From: Paraburkholderia flava
Lineage (GTDB): Bacteria > Pseudomonadota > Gammaproteobacteria > Burkholderiales > Burkholderiaceae
Assembly: GCF_004359985.1 (NCBI RefSeq)
Contig: NZ_SMRO01000001.1
Location: 1,834,152 to 1,898,151 of the forward strand
Direction: 5' to 3'
Length of the DNA stretch: 64,000 nucleotides
The position numbers and the translations under genes are program-made. Of the stretch, positions 17,837 to 26,578 are shown piece after piece. Every line of letters starts with the position of its first letter. Position 1 is the stretch's first letter. A model generated the notes under the pieces. That model had not been told where the DNA came from. It was given only the letters and a program-made list of their open reading frames with translations, and searched no databases.

Positions 17837-20206
17837 GTGACTGTCCGCAACCTCGACGCACTCTTCCGTCCGCACTCCGTCGCTGTGATCGGCGCTTCGC
17901 AGCGGCCCGGCAGCGTCGGCGCGATGGTCTGGTCGCGGCTGCTGCAAGGCGGTTTTCCCGGACCGCTGTGGCCCGTCAATCCAAAGCTCGACACACTCGA
18001 CGGCCATCCGGTCGCGGCCAATACCGCCGACCTGCCCGAAGCGCCGACCGTCGCGCTCCTCTGCACGCCACCCGCGACGTGGCCCGGCATCGTGCACGGG
18101 CTGGGCCGGATCGGTACGCGCGCGGCGATCATCGTCGGCGAGGCGCGTAGCGACGCGGACCGTCAGGCCGTGCAGGACGCGCTCGCGGCCGCGCGGCCGC
18201 ATCTGCTGCGGATCGTCGGGCCGGGCAGCCTCGGTGTGATCACGCCCGCGCTGCGCGCGCATCTCGGCGCGCCGTCGTGCACGGTCGCGGCGGGCGGCGT
18301 CGCGTGGGTGTCGCAATCGAATGCGCTGACCAATGCGGTGCTCGGCTGGGCGCATGCGCGTGGGCTCGGTTTCTCGCATGCGGTTGCACTCGGCGGCGAG
18401 GCCGACGTCGATGCGGGCGACGTGCTCGACTATCTCGCGAGCGATCCCGGCACCCGCGCGATCCTGCTCGAACTCGACGCGGTGCGCTCGGCGCGCAAGT
18501 TCATGTCGGCGGCACGCGCGGCTGCGCGCAACAAGCCGGTGCTCGCGCTGCGCTCGGGCCGCGCCGATCCCGACGACGCGTTGTACACCGCAGCGTTCCG
18601 GCGTGCCGGCATGGTGCGCGTCGACGCGCTCGACGATCTGCTCGACGAAATCGAAACGCTCGGCGTGGGCCGTGTCGCCGCGAGCGACAGCGCGACGCTG
18701 ATCGCCAGCGATCGCGGTGTCGCGACGCTTGCGTGCGATGCGTTCGCCGCCGCAGGTGACACGCTCGCGCACTGGCCACTGTCCACCGCCGATGCACTCG
18801 CGCAAACGCTGCCTCATGTCGCATCCGGCAATCCGCTGGTGCTCGGCGACATCGCGCGGCCCGAGCATTTCGGTGCGGCGCTGCGCGCGCTCGCCGATCA
18901 TCGCGCGAGCGGCACCGCGTTCGTCGTGCATGCATCGACGCACAGCGCGCCCGCAGCCGACGTCGCGCGCGTGCTGATCGAACATCAGCGTTACGCGTAC
19001 CGTGGGTTGCTCGCGTGTTTCTTCGGCGGCGTCGATGCAGCGACACGCGATGCGCTGCACGCGCAGGGCATTCCGGTGCACACGACACCGCAGCGCCTCG
19101 CGCGCGCGTTCGCACGGCTCGTCGATTATCGGCTCGGCCGCGAACTGTTGATGCAGACACCCGAAAGCGCGCCAGCCGAAGTTCCCGCGTCGATCGATGC
19201 CGCTCAGGCCGAAGCGCGCGATGCGCTCGCACGAGGCGTGAACGAATTACGCGGCGAGGCGGCCGCGCGGCTCTTCGCGCATTTCGGACTGACGGTCGCG
19301 GCGGCATCGTCTGAGACGAACAACAAAGCCGTCGTCGACATCGCGATCGAACTCCACGACGACGAGAATTTCGGCCCCGTGTTCCACTTCACGACCCCGT
19401 CGCCGGATGACGTCGCGGCGCCGATGCGTGTCTACGGATTGCCACCGCTGAACCCCACACTCGCACGCGACATCGCCGCGACTTCGCCGTACGCGCGCCA
19501 GGTCGCGCCGGAACCGACGCTCGCGGCATTGACCGCGCTGTCGCAGGCGGTCTGCGACATTCGCGAGATCGTTGGCCTGACGTTGACGCTGCGCGTGTTG
19601 AAGGATCGCGTGCAACTCGTCGAGCCGCTAGTGCGTCTCGCCACGACGCGCAGCCGGCTCGCGATCATGCCGTACCCGCGACGCTTCGAAGAAACGCTGG
19701 ACTGGCACGACCTGCGCGTGACCGTGCGGCCGATCAGGCCGGAAGACGAGACTGCGCATCGCGACTTCGTCGGCGCGATGACGCAAGACGATCTGCGGCT
19801 GCGCTTCTTCGGCGCGGTCGGCACGTTCGATCATTCGCAGCTCGCGCGGATGACGCAGATCGATTACGACCGGGAGATGGCTTTCATCGCGACCGTCGCC
19901 GGCGAGAACGGCGCGCCGCGCACGCTCGGCGTCGTACGCGCAATTGCCGATCCGGACAACGATACCGCCGAGTTCGCGCTCGCGATCCGTTCCGACCTGA
20001 AGGGCAACGGACTCGGGCGACTGTTGATGGAGCGGATCATCGCGTACGTGCGCTCGCGCGGCACGCGCTGGCTGGTCGGCGAGGTGCTGCGCGAGAACAC
20101 CGCGATGATCGCGCTCGCGAAGCGCTGCGGCTTCACGATGACGACGACCGAAGATCCGGGCGTCGTCGGCTTCAGAATGGCGCTCGAATCATCCGCGCCA
20201 CGCTGA
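17837..20206 (+). CDS. Acyl-CoA-synthetase-like / GNAT fusion (Pat-type), 789 aa
   Basis: The N-terminus LFRPHSVAVIGASQRPGSVG begins a CoA-binding Rossmann domain (residues ~5-130), followed by a succinyl-CoA-ligase-like flavodoxin region (~145-440), a shortened ATP-grasp remnant (~465-610) and a C-terminal GNAT acetyltransferase (~625-785; acetyl-CoA loop SDLKGNGLGRLLMERII). The architecture is that of Pat protein lysine acetyltransferases, which acetylate and inactivate acetyl-CoA synthetase. Here the protein is about 100 residues shorter than Salmonella Pat (about 886 aa), and the ATP-grasp lacks its usual substrate-binding core, so ligase activity is improbable. It starts at GTG 17837; no ATG is suitable. 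Confidence 0.85.
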   Translation: MTVRNLDALFRPHSVAVIGASQRPGSVGAMVWSRLLQGGFPGPLWPVNPKLDTLDGHPVAANTADLPEAPTVALLCTPPATWPGIVHGLGRIGTRAAIIVGEARSDADRQAVQDALAAARPHLLRIVGPGSLGVITPALRAHLGAPSCTVAAGGVAWVSQSNALTNAVLGWAHARGLGFSHAVALGGEADVDAGDVLDYLASDPGTRAILLELDAVRSARKFMSAARAAARNKPVLALRSGRADPDDALYTAAFRRAGMVRVDALDDLLDEIETLGVGRVAASDSATLIASDRGVATLACDAFAAAGDTLAHWPLSTADALAQTLPHVASGNPLVLGDIARPEHFGAALRALADHRASGTAFVVHASTHSAPAADVARVLIEHQRYAYRGLLACFFGGVDAATRDALHAQGIPVHTTPQRLARAFARLVDYRLGRELLMQTPESAPAEVPASIDAAQAEARDALARGVNELRGEAAARLFAHFGLTVAAASSETNNKAVVDIAIELHDDENFGPVFHFTTPSPDDVAAPMRVYGLPPLNPTLARDIAATSPYARQVAPEPTLAALTALSQAVCDIREIVGLTLTLRVLKDRVQLVEPLVRLATTRSRLAIMPYPRRFEETLDWHDLRVTVRPIRPEDETAHRDFVGAMTQDDLRLRFFGAVGTFDHSQLARMTQIDYDREMAFIATVAGENGAPRTLGVVRAIADPDNDTAEFALAIRSDLKGNGLGRLLMERIIAYVRSRGTRWLVGEVLRENTAMIALAKRCGFTMTTTEDPGVVGFRMALESSAPR

Positions 20207-20223
20207 AGCGGTTTACATAGCGG

Positions 20224-20766
20224 TCAGGCCGCGAGTTTTGCGGCAGCCTCGTCGATCTGGCCGCGCGACACCGCGAGTTCTTCGAGCCACGCGTCCGCAT
20301 ACACGGCACCCGTTTCGCGCTCGAGTCGCGCGATCGTCGCGGCGCAGCGCGCAGCGTCCTTCGGCGTCGCGATGAAGCCCTTCACCGACTGTCCCGCCTT
20401 GAACGCGTCGAACAGCGGATCGCGGACTTCGTCGGGCAGATTGCGGGTCCACTGATACGGCTTGCCGTTGAACGTGATCGACGGCGGCAGCACGCGCTCT
20501 TTCTTCGTCGCGGGGATCAGGCCGTAGGTGCGCGCGGCGTCGCCGATCTGTTCCGGCGAGAACAGCTCGTCGGGCGTGATGTCGAATTGCGCGATGTGCG
20601 TTTCGATCGCCTGCATCGCGGTGGCGCGGTCGTCGCGCTTCTGCTGCGCACGCGCGACGATGTCGCGTAGTTCATCGGCTTCTTCGGCACTGATCGTGAA
20701 GCTTGCCTGCTTCTGCTGAAGATCGGAAAAGCGCTGGAATTCGGTATCGGTCAGAAGTTTCGCCAT
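20224..20766 (-). CDS. H-NS-like hypothetical protein, 180 aa
   Basis: ATG 20766 gives MAKLLTDTEFQRFSDLQQK. Residues ~20-70 are a charged coiled coil, then comes HIAQFDITPDELF, which mirrors the linker of the H-NS-like protein at 4394 (GITAEELGF). The C-terminal part (ITFNGKPYQWTRNLPDEVRD) could be a diverged DNA-binding module but lacks the GRGRxPxW core. I therefore call it only H-NS-like by layout; it could be an unrelated helical protein. It is convergent with the Pat-type gene, 17 nt away, and divergent from the SDR. Confidence 0.55.
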   Translation of the reverse strand: MAKLLTDTEFQRFSDLQQKQASFTISAEEADELRDIVARAQQKRDDRATAMQAIETHIAQFDITPDELFSPEQIGDAARTYGLIPATKKERVLPPSITFNGKPYQWTRNLPDEVRDPLFDAFKAGQSVKGFIATPKDAARCAATIARLERETGAVYADAWLEELAVSRGQIDEAAAKLAA

Positions 20767-21024
20767 GACGGTGTCGAGAGGGAACGGGAAGAAACGCGCA
20801 CGTGCGGCGTGTGTGCGTTTCGGAAGGGCCGCTATTCTAACGTCATGACGCGCACATTCCAATCATGCAGCGGCGTGCTGCACAAATTCGTCGTTCGGCT
20901 GCGTTTGAGCGAACCCATGCACGCCCGCCGCGCATCGACGACAATGACACCGTTCTCTTTCGAGCGGCTGCGTTGAGCACCTATTGCACGCGCTCGCCTC
21001 ACACCCCTTTCTCGCGGAATCGCC

Positions 21025-21792
21025 ATGACCTCTTCGAACTCTTCTCCTTCTTCAACACGCGCAATCGTCACCGGACACACACGCGGCGTCGGTGCTGCGC
21101 TCGCTGCGCAACTGCTCGAACGCGGCATCGCGGTGCTGGGTGTTGCCCGTCGCGGTAACGCGGCGCTTGCCGCCGGCCACGCGGGCCTGTACGAAGAAGT
21201 GACGCTCGATCTCGCCGATCTGGTCGCGACCGCGCAATGGCTCGCGAGCGATGCATTGAAGCGTTTTGTCGGCGGCGCGCAGCGGGTCGTGCTGTTCAAC
21301 AACGCGGGCGTCGTCGAGCCGGTCGGGCCGATCGAGACTCAGGACGTCGCGGCCATCGCGCGCGCGGTGAGTCTGAATGTTGCCGCGCCGCTGATGCTCG
21401 CGAGCGCGCTCATGGCCGCGAGTGCCGATGCGACCGACCGGCGCATCGTGCACATCTCGAGCGGTGCCGCGCGCAACGCGTATCCCGGCTGGAGCGTCTA
21501 CTGCGCGACGAAGGCCGCGCTCGATCATCACGCGCGCGCCGCAGCGCTCGACGCGAATCGCGCTCTGCGCATTTGTAGCGTCGCACCGGGCGTCGTCGAT
21601 ACGGATATGCAGGCTGCGATTCGCAGCACGGACACTGAGCATTTCCCGCTGCGCGAGCGGTTCGACGAAATGAAGCGCAGCGGCAAGCTCGCGACGCCGG
21701 ACGATGCAGCGCGTCAGTTGATCGACTATGCGTTGAGCGATGCGTTCGGCAGCGTGCCGACCGCGGACGTGCGGGAATTGCCGCCGCATTGA
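21025..21792 (+). CDS. Short-chain dehydrogenase/reductase, 255 aa
   Basis: Classical SDR: nucleotide-binding TGHTRGVG (residues 16-23), NNAG (92-95), Ser in HISSGAA (145-147), and the catalytic pair Tyr159 and Lys163 in YCATK. The cofactor loop ends in Arg-Arg (VARRG, 40-44), which favours NADP(H). It resembles sepiapterin-reductase-like or benzil-reductase-type SDRs (a long loop, C-terminal motif GVVDTDMQ). Substrate is unknown. It is monocistronic, with its own start ATG at 21025; the IclR gene is convergent, 30 nt on. Confidence 0.88.
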   Translation: MTSSNSSPSSTRAIVTGHTRGVGAALAAQLLERGIAVLGVARRGNAALAAGHAGLYEEVTLDLADLVATAQWLASDALKRFVGGAQRVVLFNNAGVVEPVGPIETQDVAAIARAVSLNVAAPLMLASALMAASADATDRRIVHISSGAARNAYPGWSVYCATKAALDHHARAAALDANRALRICSVAPGVVDTDMQAAIRSTDTEHFPLRERFDEMKRSGKLATPDDAARQLIDYALSDAFGSVPTADVRELPPH

Positions 21793-21822
21793 GCGGCGCG
21801 CGTAGCGTGAGAACGTAAAACG

Positions 21823-22650
21823 CTACGCGTCCTGCTCACGAAACATCGACAACCCCTCGATCATCTCGCGCAGCAACACCGTCGCCGCTTCAAGCGTCGG
21901 CGCCGCGTATTCGTCGATCCGTCGCAGATACGGACAGGTCAGCACCGCGATCGCCTGACCCGACGGACCGAGAATCGGAAACGTCAGATCGGTCACACCG
22001 AAAATCTGCTGGCTGTCCTTCTGCAGAAAACCGGCCGCACGGATCTTCGCGCACGCGGTTTCGAGCGCACCGTGATCGACGGTTACCTCGCCCTTCACCT
22101 TCGTATGTTCGGCGAGCATGTGCTGGCGCTGCTCTTCGCTCTGAAACGCGAGCATCACGCGACCCGAGCCCGTATCGATCAACCCGACACGCGAGCCGAG
22201 CCGCACCGACATCCCCCACGTACCCGGTCCGTCGACCTGCGCGATCACCAGCAGATTGCCGCGATCGTAGACCACCAGGTGACACGACTGCTCGGCCGCA
22301 TCGGCGAAGCGATGCATGTGCGGCAGCGCTTCGGAGATCAGCCGGTGCGTCGGCGGATGACGATGCGCGAGCGCATACAGCTTCAGACTCAGCGAATAGC
22401 GGTCGCCCCCCGCCGACCGCACGACATACTGCCGCGCGACCAGCCGTTCGAGCATCCGGTACATCTCGCTCGCATTGCGGTTCAGCAGCTTCGTGATTTC
22501 CGCGCGCGTCAGTCCATCCTTCTGCTCGGCGAGCAGTTCGAGAATATCCAGACCTTTATCGAGCGCGGGCGCGCGGTAACGGTCGGCATCGTCTTTTTCT
22601 TCCGCTTCCATCCTGGGCCGTAGGTCTTGTGCAGTTTTTTTCATGGACAT
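21823..22650 (-). CDS. IclR-family regulator of the adjacent sugar operon, 275 aa
   Basis: N-terminal winged helix (residues ~28-85: GLDILELLAEQKDGLTRAEI, then NRNASEMYRMLERLVARQYV) and a C-terminal IclR effector domain (RLGSRVGLIDTGSGRVMLAF, then TDLTFPILGPSGQAIAVLTC). IclR proteins act as dimers that bind a palindrome and respond to a small-molecule effector. It is divergent from the ABC-transporter/deoxy-sugar operon, with a perfect inverted repeat in the shared region, so it is very likely its local repressor or activator. Start is 22650 or 22644 (MSMKK); I use the first. The likely effector is the sugar or an intermediate. Confidence 0.92.
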   Translation of the reverse strand: MSMKKTAQDLRPRMEAEEKDDADRYRAPALDKGLDILELLAEQKDGLTRAEITKLLNRNASEMYRMLERLVARQYVVRSAGGDRYSLSLKLYALAHRHPPTHRLISEALPHMHRFADAAEQSCHLVVYDRGNLLVIAQVDGPGTWGMSVRLGSRVGLIDTGSGRVMLAFQSEEQRQHMLAEHTKVKGEVTVDHGALETACAKIRAAGFLQKDSQQIFGVTDLTFPILGPSGQAIAVLTCPYLRRIDEYAAPTLEAATVLLREMIEGLSMFREQDA

Positions 22651-22746
22651 GGCGCGAGAGTGTAGAGCGTCGCACGCCGCAGAGGGTCGATACCCCTGTC
22701 GACTGGCGGCCAGGGAAAATACCGACGGTCCTGCCGCGCACTTTGC

Positions 22747-22776
22747 TTGACTTCAAAAAGTCCGCATATGAATAAT
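22747..22776 (+). promoter_or_regulatory. Candidate sigma-70 promoter of the sugar operon
   Basis: TTGACT at 22747-22752 as -35 and AATAAT at 22771-22776 as -10, spaced 18 nt. The -10 is imperfect. The position, immediately before the inverted repeat at 22783, is what is expected for a regulated promoter. Confidence 0.45.
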
Positions 22777-22782
22777 ACGTTC

Positions 22783-22806
22783 ATTGGTGAATCGTCGCTC
22801 ACCAAT
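22783..22806. promoter_or_regulatory. Candidate IclR operator (inverted repeat)
   Basis: ATTGGTGA (22783-22790), 8 nt, TCACCAAT (22799-22806): a perfect 8-bp inverted repeat. It lies between the divergent IclR gene and the operon's first gene, just downstream of the candidate promoter. Binding there would block transcription of the operon. It could also form an mRNA hairpin. Confidence 0.55.
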
Positions 22807-22947
22807 ATACAAGAAAGCGCAGGACGATGTGCCGGGGCACTCTTCGCGACCGGTCCAGGCAGTTCAACAACGCAGGTCCCACAACCATCTGGGATGGGAT
22901 CGCAGTCAAAGCCCAAGGCTGACTACGATCTACAAAGGAGACAAGAC

Positions 22948-24000
22948 ATGACGTTCCCCAAAGGGCCGCGCGCGGCCCGTCGCTCGATACTCCGCGCTGC
23001 CGTTCCGGCCGCGTTCGCTGCTGCCTGCGTCGCGAGCCTCGCGATGAGCAGCGTCGCGCACGCCGCCGACGTCGGCAAGGTCGGCCTCGGCCTGCCGCTA
23101 CTCACGTCGCCGTTCTGGGAGTCGTACAACAACTATCTGCCGAAGTACGCGAAGCAGATGGGCATCGACATCCTCGCACCGGTGAACTCGAACAACGATC
23201 CGGCGCAGCAGATCACCGACATGAACAACATGGTGAATCTCGGCGCGAAGGGCATCGTCGTCGGACCGATCGATTCGGCCGCGATCAGCCGCGCGCTCGA
23301 TAGCGCCGCCGCGAAGGGCGTGAAGGTCGTCGCGGTGGACGTTGCGCCGACGCAGGGCAAGGTGGCAATGGTGGTGCGTGCCGACAACCGTGCGTACGGC
23401 TCGAACGCGTGCAAGTACATCGGCGAGCATGTGAAGTCGGGCAAGGTCGTGCAGATCATGGGCGACCTCGCATCGGTGAATGGCCGCGACCGCTCGGAAG
23501 CGTTCCGCGCATGTCTGAAGAATTACCCGAACCTGTCGCTGCTCGAAATTCCGGCCGCATGGAAAGGCGACGTCGCCGCGACCGCGCTCGACAGCCTGCT
23601 CACCGCGAACCCGGACGTGAAGGCGATCTACATGCAGGCGGGCGGCGTGTACCTGTCGCCGACGTTGCAAACGCTGCGTCGCAAGCAGATGCTGTTTCCG
23701 GTCGGCAACGCGAAGCACATCGTGATCGTCAGTAACGACGGCATCCCGCAGGAATACGACGCGATCCGCCGTGGCGACATCGACGCGACCATTTCGCAGC
23801 CCGCCGATCTGTACGCGAAGTATGGCCTCTATTACATCAAGGCCGCGCTCGAAGGGAAGACGTTCAAGCCGGGTCCGACCGATCACGACAGCACGATTGT
23901 TCAACTGTCGCCGGGCGTGCTCGAAGACCAGTTGCCGGCGCCGCTCGTCACCAAGGCGAACGTCGACGACAAGAACCTCTGGGGCAATACCGTCAAATGA
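22948..24000 (+). CDS. Sugar ABC transporter substrate-binding protein, 350 aa
   Basis: Periplasmic-binding-protein-like family (type I fold, ribose/galactose class). ATG 22948 is fixed by AAAGGAG at 22934-22940; an in-frame ATG at 22747 would run through the promoter. A Sec signal peptide ends at AHAADVG (about residue 36). The mature domain begins VGLGLPLLTSPFWESYNNYL; GIVVGPIDSAAISRALDSAA and DVAPTQGKVAMVVRADNRAY are typical hinge and sugar-binding segments. It delivers a sugar, probably L-fucose or a relative, to the permease. Its stop overlaps the next start by ATGA. Confidence 0.92.
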   Translation: MTFPKGPRAARRSILRAAVPAAFAAACVASLAMSSVAHAADVGKVGLGLPLLTSPFWESYNNYLPKYAKQMGIDILAPVNSNNDPAQQITDMNNMVNLGAKGIVVGPIDSAAISRALDSAAAKGVKVVAVDVAPTQGKVAMVVRADNRAYGSNACKYIGEHVKSGKVVQIMGDLASVNGRDRSEAFRACLKNYPNLSLLEIPAAWKGDVAATALDSLLTANPDVKAIYMQAGGVYLSPTLQTLRRKQMLFPVGNAKHIVIVSNDGIPQEYDAIRRGDIDATISQPADLYAKYGLYYIKAALEGKTFKPGPTDHDSTIVQLSPGVLEDQLPAPLVTKANVDDKNLWGNTVK

Positions 24001-25520
24001 ACGAGTCAGTCCGCGAACCGGTCGCGGTGGTCGAAGCGCTGGGTGTGACGAAGCGCTTCGGCTCGACGGCCGCGCTGAAGGACGTGAGCATCCGCGTGAT
24101 GCCCGGCGAGTCGCATGCGCTCGTCGGGCGTAACGGCGCGGGCAAGTCGACGCTGGTGTCGATTCTCACGGGCCTACGCAAGCCCGACGACGGCGAGGTG
24201 CGTTTCGCCGGCACGCCGGCGCCCGCGATCGCGGACCGCGACGCATGGCGCGAGCGCGTGGCATGCGTCTATCAGCATTCGACGATCATCCGCGACCTCA
24301 CGGTCGCGGAGAATCTGTTCATCAACCGCCAGCCGCGCCGGCACGGGATGATCGACTGGCACACGATGCGCCGCGATGCGCGCACGCTGCTCGATCACTG
24401 GAAGATCGACGTGCGCGAAGATGCGCGCGCCGGTGACCTGACTGTCGAAGCGCGTCAGCTGGTCGAGATCGCGCGGGCGCTGTCGTACGGCGCGCGCTTC
24501 ATCATCCTCGACGAACCGACCGCGCAGCTCGATGGCGACGAAATCAAGCGGCTGTTTCGCCGTATCACCGAGCTGCAGCGCGAAGGCGTCACGTTCCTGT
24601 TCATTTCGCACCATCTGCAGGAGGTCTACGAGATCTGCCAGGCGGTGACCGTGCTGCGCGACGCGCGGCATATCGTCAGCGCGCCCGTGTCGGCGTTGCC
24701 GCGCGAGCAGCTGATCGAAGCGATGACCGGCGAACGCGGCGGCCTCGCGGTTGCCGATGCGGCCGATCGCGATGCGCTGCCCGCCGATACGCCGGTCGCG
24801 CTTCAGCTCGACGCACTGTGCGGCTCCGATTACGAAGACGTGTCGTTCACATTGAAGCGCGGCGAAGTCGTCGGGCTCACGGGCGCGACGAGCAGCGGCC
24901 GCACCAGCGTCGCCGAAGCGATCGCCGGGTTGCGCAAATCGCAGCGCGGTGCGATCCGCGTCGGCGGCAAGACGCTGCCGCCGGGCGATGTGCCCGCCGC
25001 GCTCGCGCACGGCATCGGTTGCGTGCCGAAGGATCGCCATCACGAAGGGCTCGTGCTCACGCAGTCGGTCGCGGAAAACGCCTCGATGACGATTGCGCGG
25101 ATGCTCGGCCGCTTCGGCATCGCGCCGCCCGCGAAGAAGAACGCGTTCGGCCGCAAGATGATCGACGCGCTCGGCATCGTTGCACCTGGGCCTGACCACG
25201 TCGTGTCGGGGTTGTCGGGCGGCAATCAGCAGAAGGTCGTGATGGCTCGTGCACTCGCCACCGATCCCGACGTGCTCGTGCTGATCGACCCAACCGCCGG
25301 TGTCGACGTGAAGTCGAAAGAGGCGTTGCTTGCCGTCGTGCATCGCGTGCGCGAAGAGGGCAAGGCGGTGCTCGTCGTATCGGGCGAACTCGACGATCTG
25401 CGTACCTGCGATCGCGTGCTCGTGATGTTCCGTGGCCGCGTCGCGGCCGAATTTCCTGCAGGCTGGCAAGACCACGACCTGATTGCATCCGTTGAAGGAG
25501 TCAGTCTCCATGAAGAATAG
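23997..25520 (+). CDS. Sugar ABC transporter ATP-binding protein (double ABC), 507 aa
   Basis: RbsA/MglA-type ATPase with two ABC modules. The first has Walker A GRNGAGKST (residues 44-52), a Walker B FIILDEPTAQLD and a weakened signature (TVEARQLVEIARAL). The second has a degenerate Walker A (TGATSSGRTS, ~297-306) but a good signature LSGGNQQKVVMARAL and LVLIDPTAGVDV, as usual in this family where one site is impaired. It powers sugar uptake. ATG 23997 overlaps the upstream stop by 4 nt, and the gene overlaps the permease start by 11 nt, so translation is coupled. Confidence 0.94.
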   Translation: MNESVREPVAVVEALGVTKRFGSTAALKDVSIRVMPGESHALVGRNGAGKSTLVSILTGLRKPDDGEVRFAGTPAPAIADRDAWRERVACVYQHSTIIRDLTVAENLFINRQPRRHGMIDWHTMRRDARTLLDHWKIDVREDARAGDLTVEARQLVEIARALSYGARFIILDEPTAQLDGDEIKRLFRRITELQREGVTFLFISHHLQEVYEICQAVTVLRDARHIVSAPVSALPREQLIEAMTGERGGLAVADAADRDALPADTPVALQLDALCGSDYEDVSFTLKRGEVVGLTGATSSGRTSVAEAIAGLRKSQRGAIRVGGKTLPPGDVPAALAHGIGCVPKDRHHEGLVLTQSVAENASMTIARMLGRFGIAPPAKKNAFGRKMIDALGIVAPGPDHVVSGLSGGNQQKVVMARALATDPDVLVLIDPTAGVDVKSKEALLAVVHRVREEGKAVLVVSGELDDLRTCDRVLVMFRGRVAAEFPAGWQDHDLIASVEGVSLHEE

Positions 25521-26550
25521 TGTGCCTAGTCCCGCGTTCGCGGCCGGGCAAGGGCAAGCTGCCCAGGCGGCGGGGCGTGCGCGTCCGCGTATCGAATTCG
25601 CCCGCTTGCGCGATCTCGCGCTAGTGCCCGCGCTGATCCTGCTGATCGTGATCGGCGCGTTCGTGAATCCGAATTTCCTGACGAAGGCGAATCTGATCAG
25701 CGTGCTCGGCGCGTCGGCGGCGCTTGCGCTCGTCGTGCTCGCCGAATCGCTGATCGTGCTGACCGGCAAGTTCGACCTGTCGCTCGAATCGACGGTCGGC
25801 ATTGCACCGGCGATCGGCGCGATGCTCGTGATGCCGGCGGCGTCCGCCGGCTTCGGGTTGCAATGGCCGGCGGCCGCGGGCCTGCTCGCGATCGTCGTGG
25901 TCGGCGCGGTGATCGGTTTCATCAACGGCTTTCTCGTCGTGCGGCTGCGGCTCAACGCGTTCATCGTGACGCTCGCGATGCTGATCGTGCTGCGCGGGAT
26001 GCTGGTCGGCGCGACGAAGGGCGGCACGCTGTTCGACATGCCGCCGTCGTTCTTCGAACTCGCGACCACGATCGTGTTCGGCCTGCCGTTGTCGGTGTGG
26101 CTCGCGGCTGTTGCGTTCGCGATCGCGGCGTTCATGCTGCGCTATCACCGGCTCGGCCGAGCGCTGTACGCGATCGGCGGCAATCCGGAAGCGGCACGCG
26201 CAGCGGGGATTCGCGTGGAGCGCATCACGTGGGGCGTGTTCGTACTCGGCAGCATGCTCGCGTCGCTCGGCGGACTGGTCGTGACCGGCTACGTCGGCGC
26301 GATCAACGCGAACCAGGGCAACGGGATGATCTTCACGGTGTTCGCGGCGGCGGTGATCGGCGGGATTTCACTCGACGGCGGCAAGGGCACGATGCTCGGC
26401 GCGCTGACCGGCGTGCTGCTGCTCGGCGTCGTGCAGAACCTGCTGACGCTCGCGCAGGTGCCGTCGTTCTGGATTCAGGCGATCTACGGCGCGATCATTC
26501 TCGGCTCGCTGATGGTGGCCCGGCTCGCGAGCGGCGAAGGTCAGAACTGA
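25510..26550 (+). CDS. Sugar ABC transporter permease, 346 aa
   Basis: RbsC/BPD_transp_2-type inner-membrane permease with about 8-10 spans. Typical segments: FVNPNFLTKANLISVLGASA near the start, LTGKFDLSLESTVGIAPAIG, and the cytoplasmic EAA-like loop GGNPEAARAAGIRVERITWG that contacts the ATPase. ATG 25510 has AAGGAG at 25495-25500; an in-frame ATG at 25483 is less likely. It overlaps the ATPase gene by 11 nt, and the next gene follows 28 nt later in the same operon. Confidence 0.93.
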   Translation: MKNSVPSPAFAAGQGQAAQAAGRARPRIEFARLRDLALVPALILLIVIGAFVNPNFLTKANLISVLGASAALALVVLAESLIVLTGKFDLSLESTVGIAPAIGAMLVMPAASAGFGLQWPAAAGLLAIVVVGAVIGFINGFLVVRLRLNAFIVTLAMLIVLRGMLVGATKGGTLFDMPPSFFELATTIVFGLPLSVWLAAVAFAIAAFMLRYHRLGRALYAIGGNPEAARAAGIRVERITWGVFVLGSMLASLGGLVVTGYVGAINANQGNGMIFTVFAAAVIGGISLDGGKGTMLGALTGVLLLGVVQNLLTLAQVPSFWIQAIYGAIILGSLMVARLASGEGQN

Positions 26551-26578
26551 AGACAGCAACGAATACCCGGAGAATCCT

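Noticed and set aside
24174..26135. 653-codon minus-strand frame over the ABC transporter
   Set aside because: Antisense to the ATP-binding and permease genes; no ribosome site or domain.
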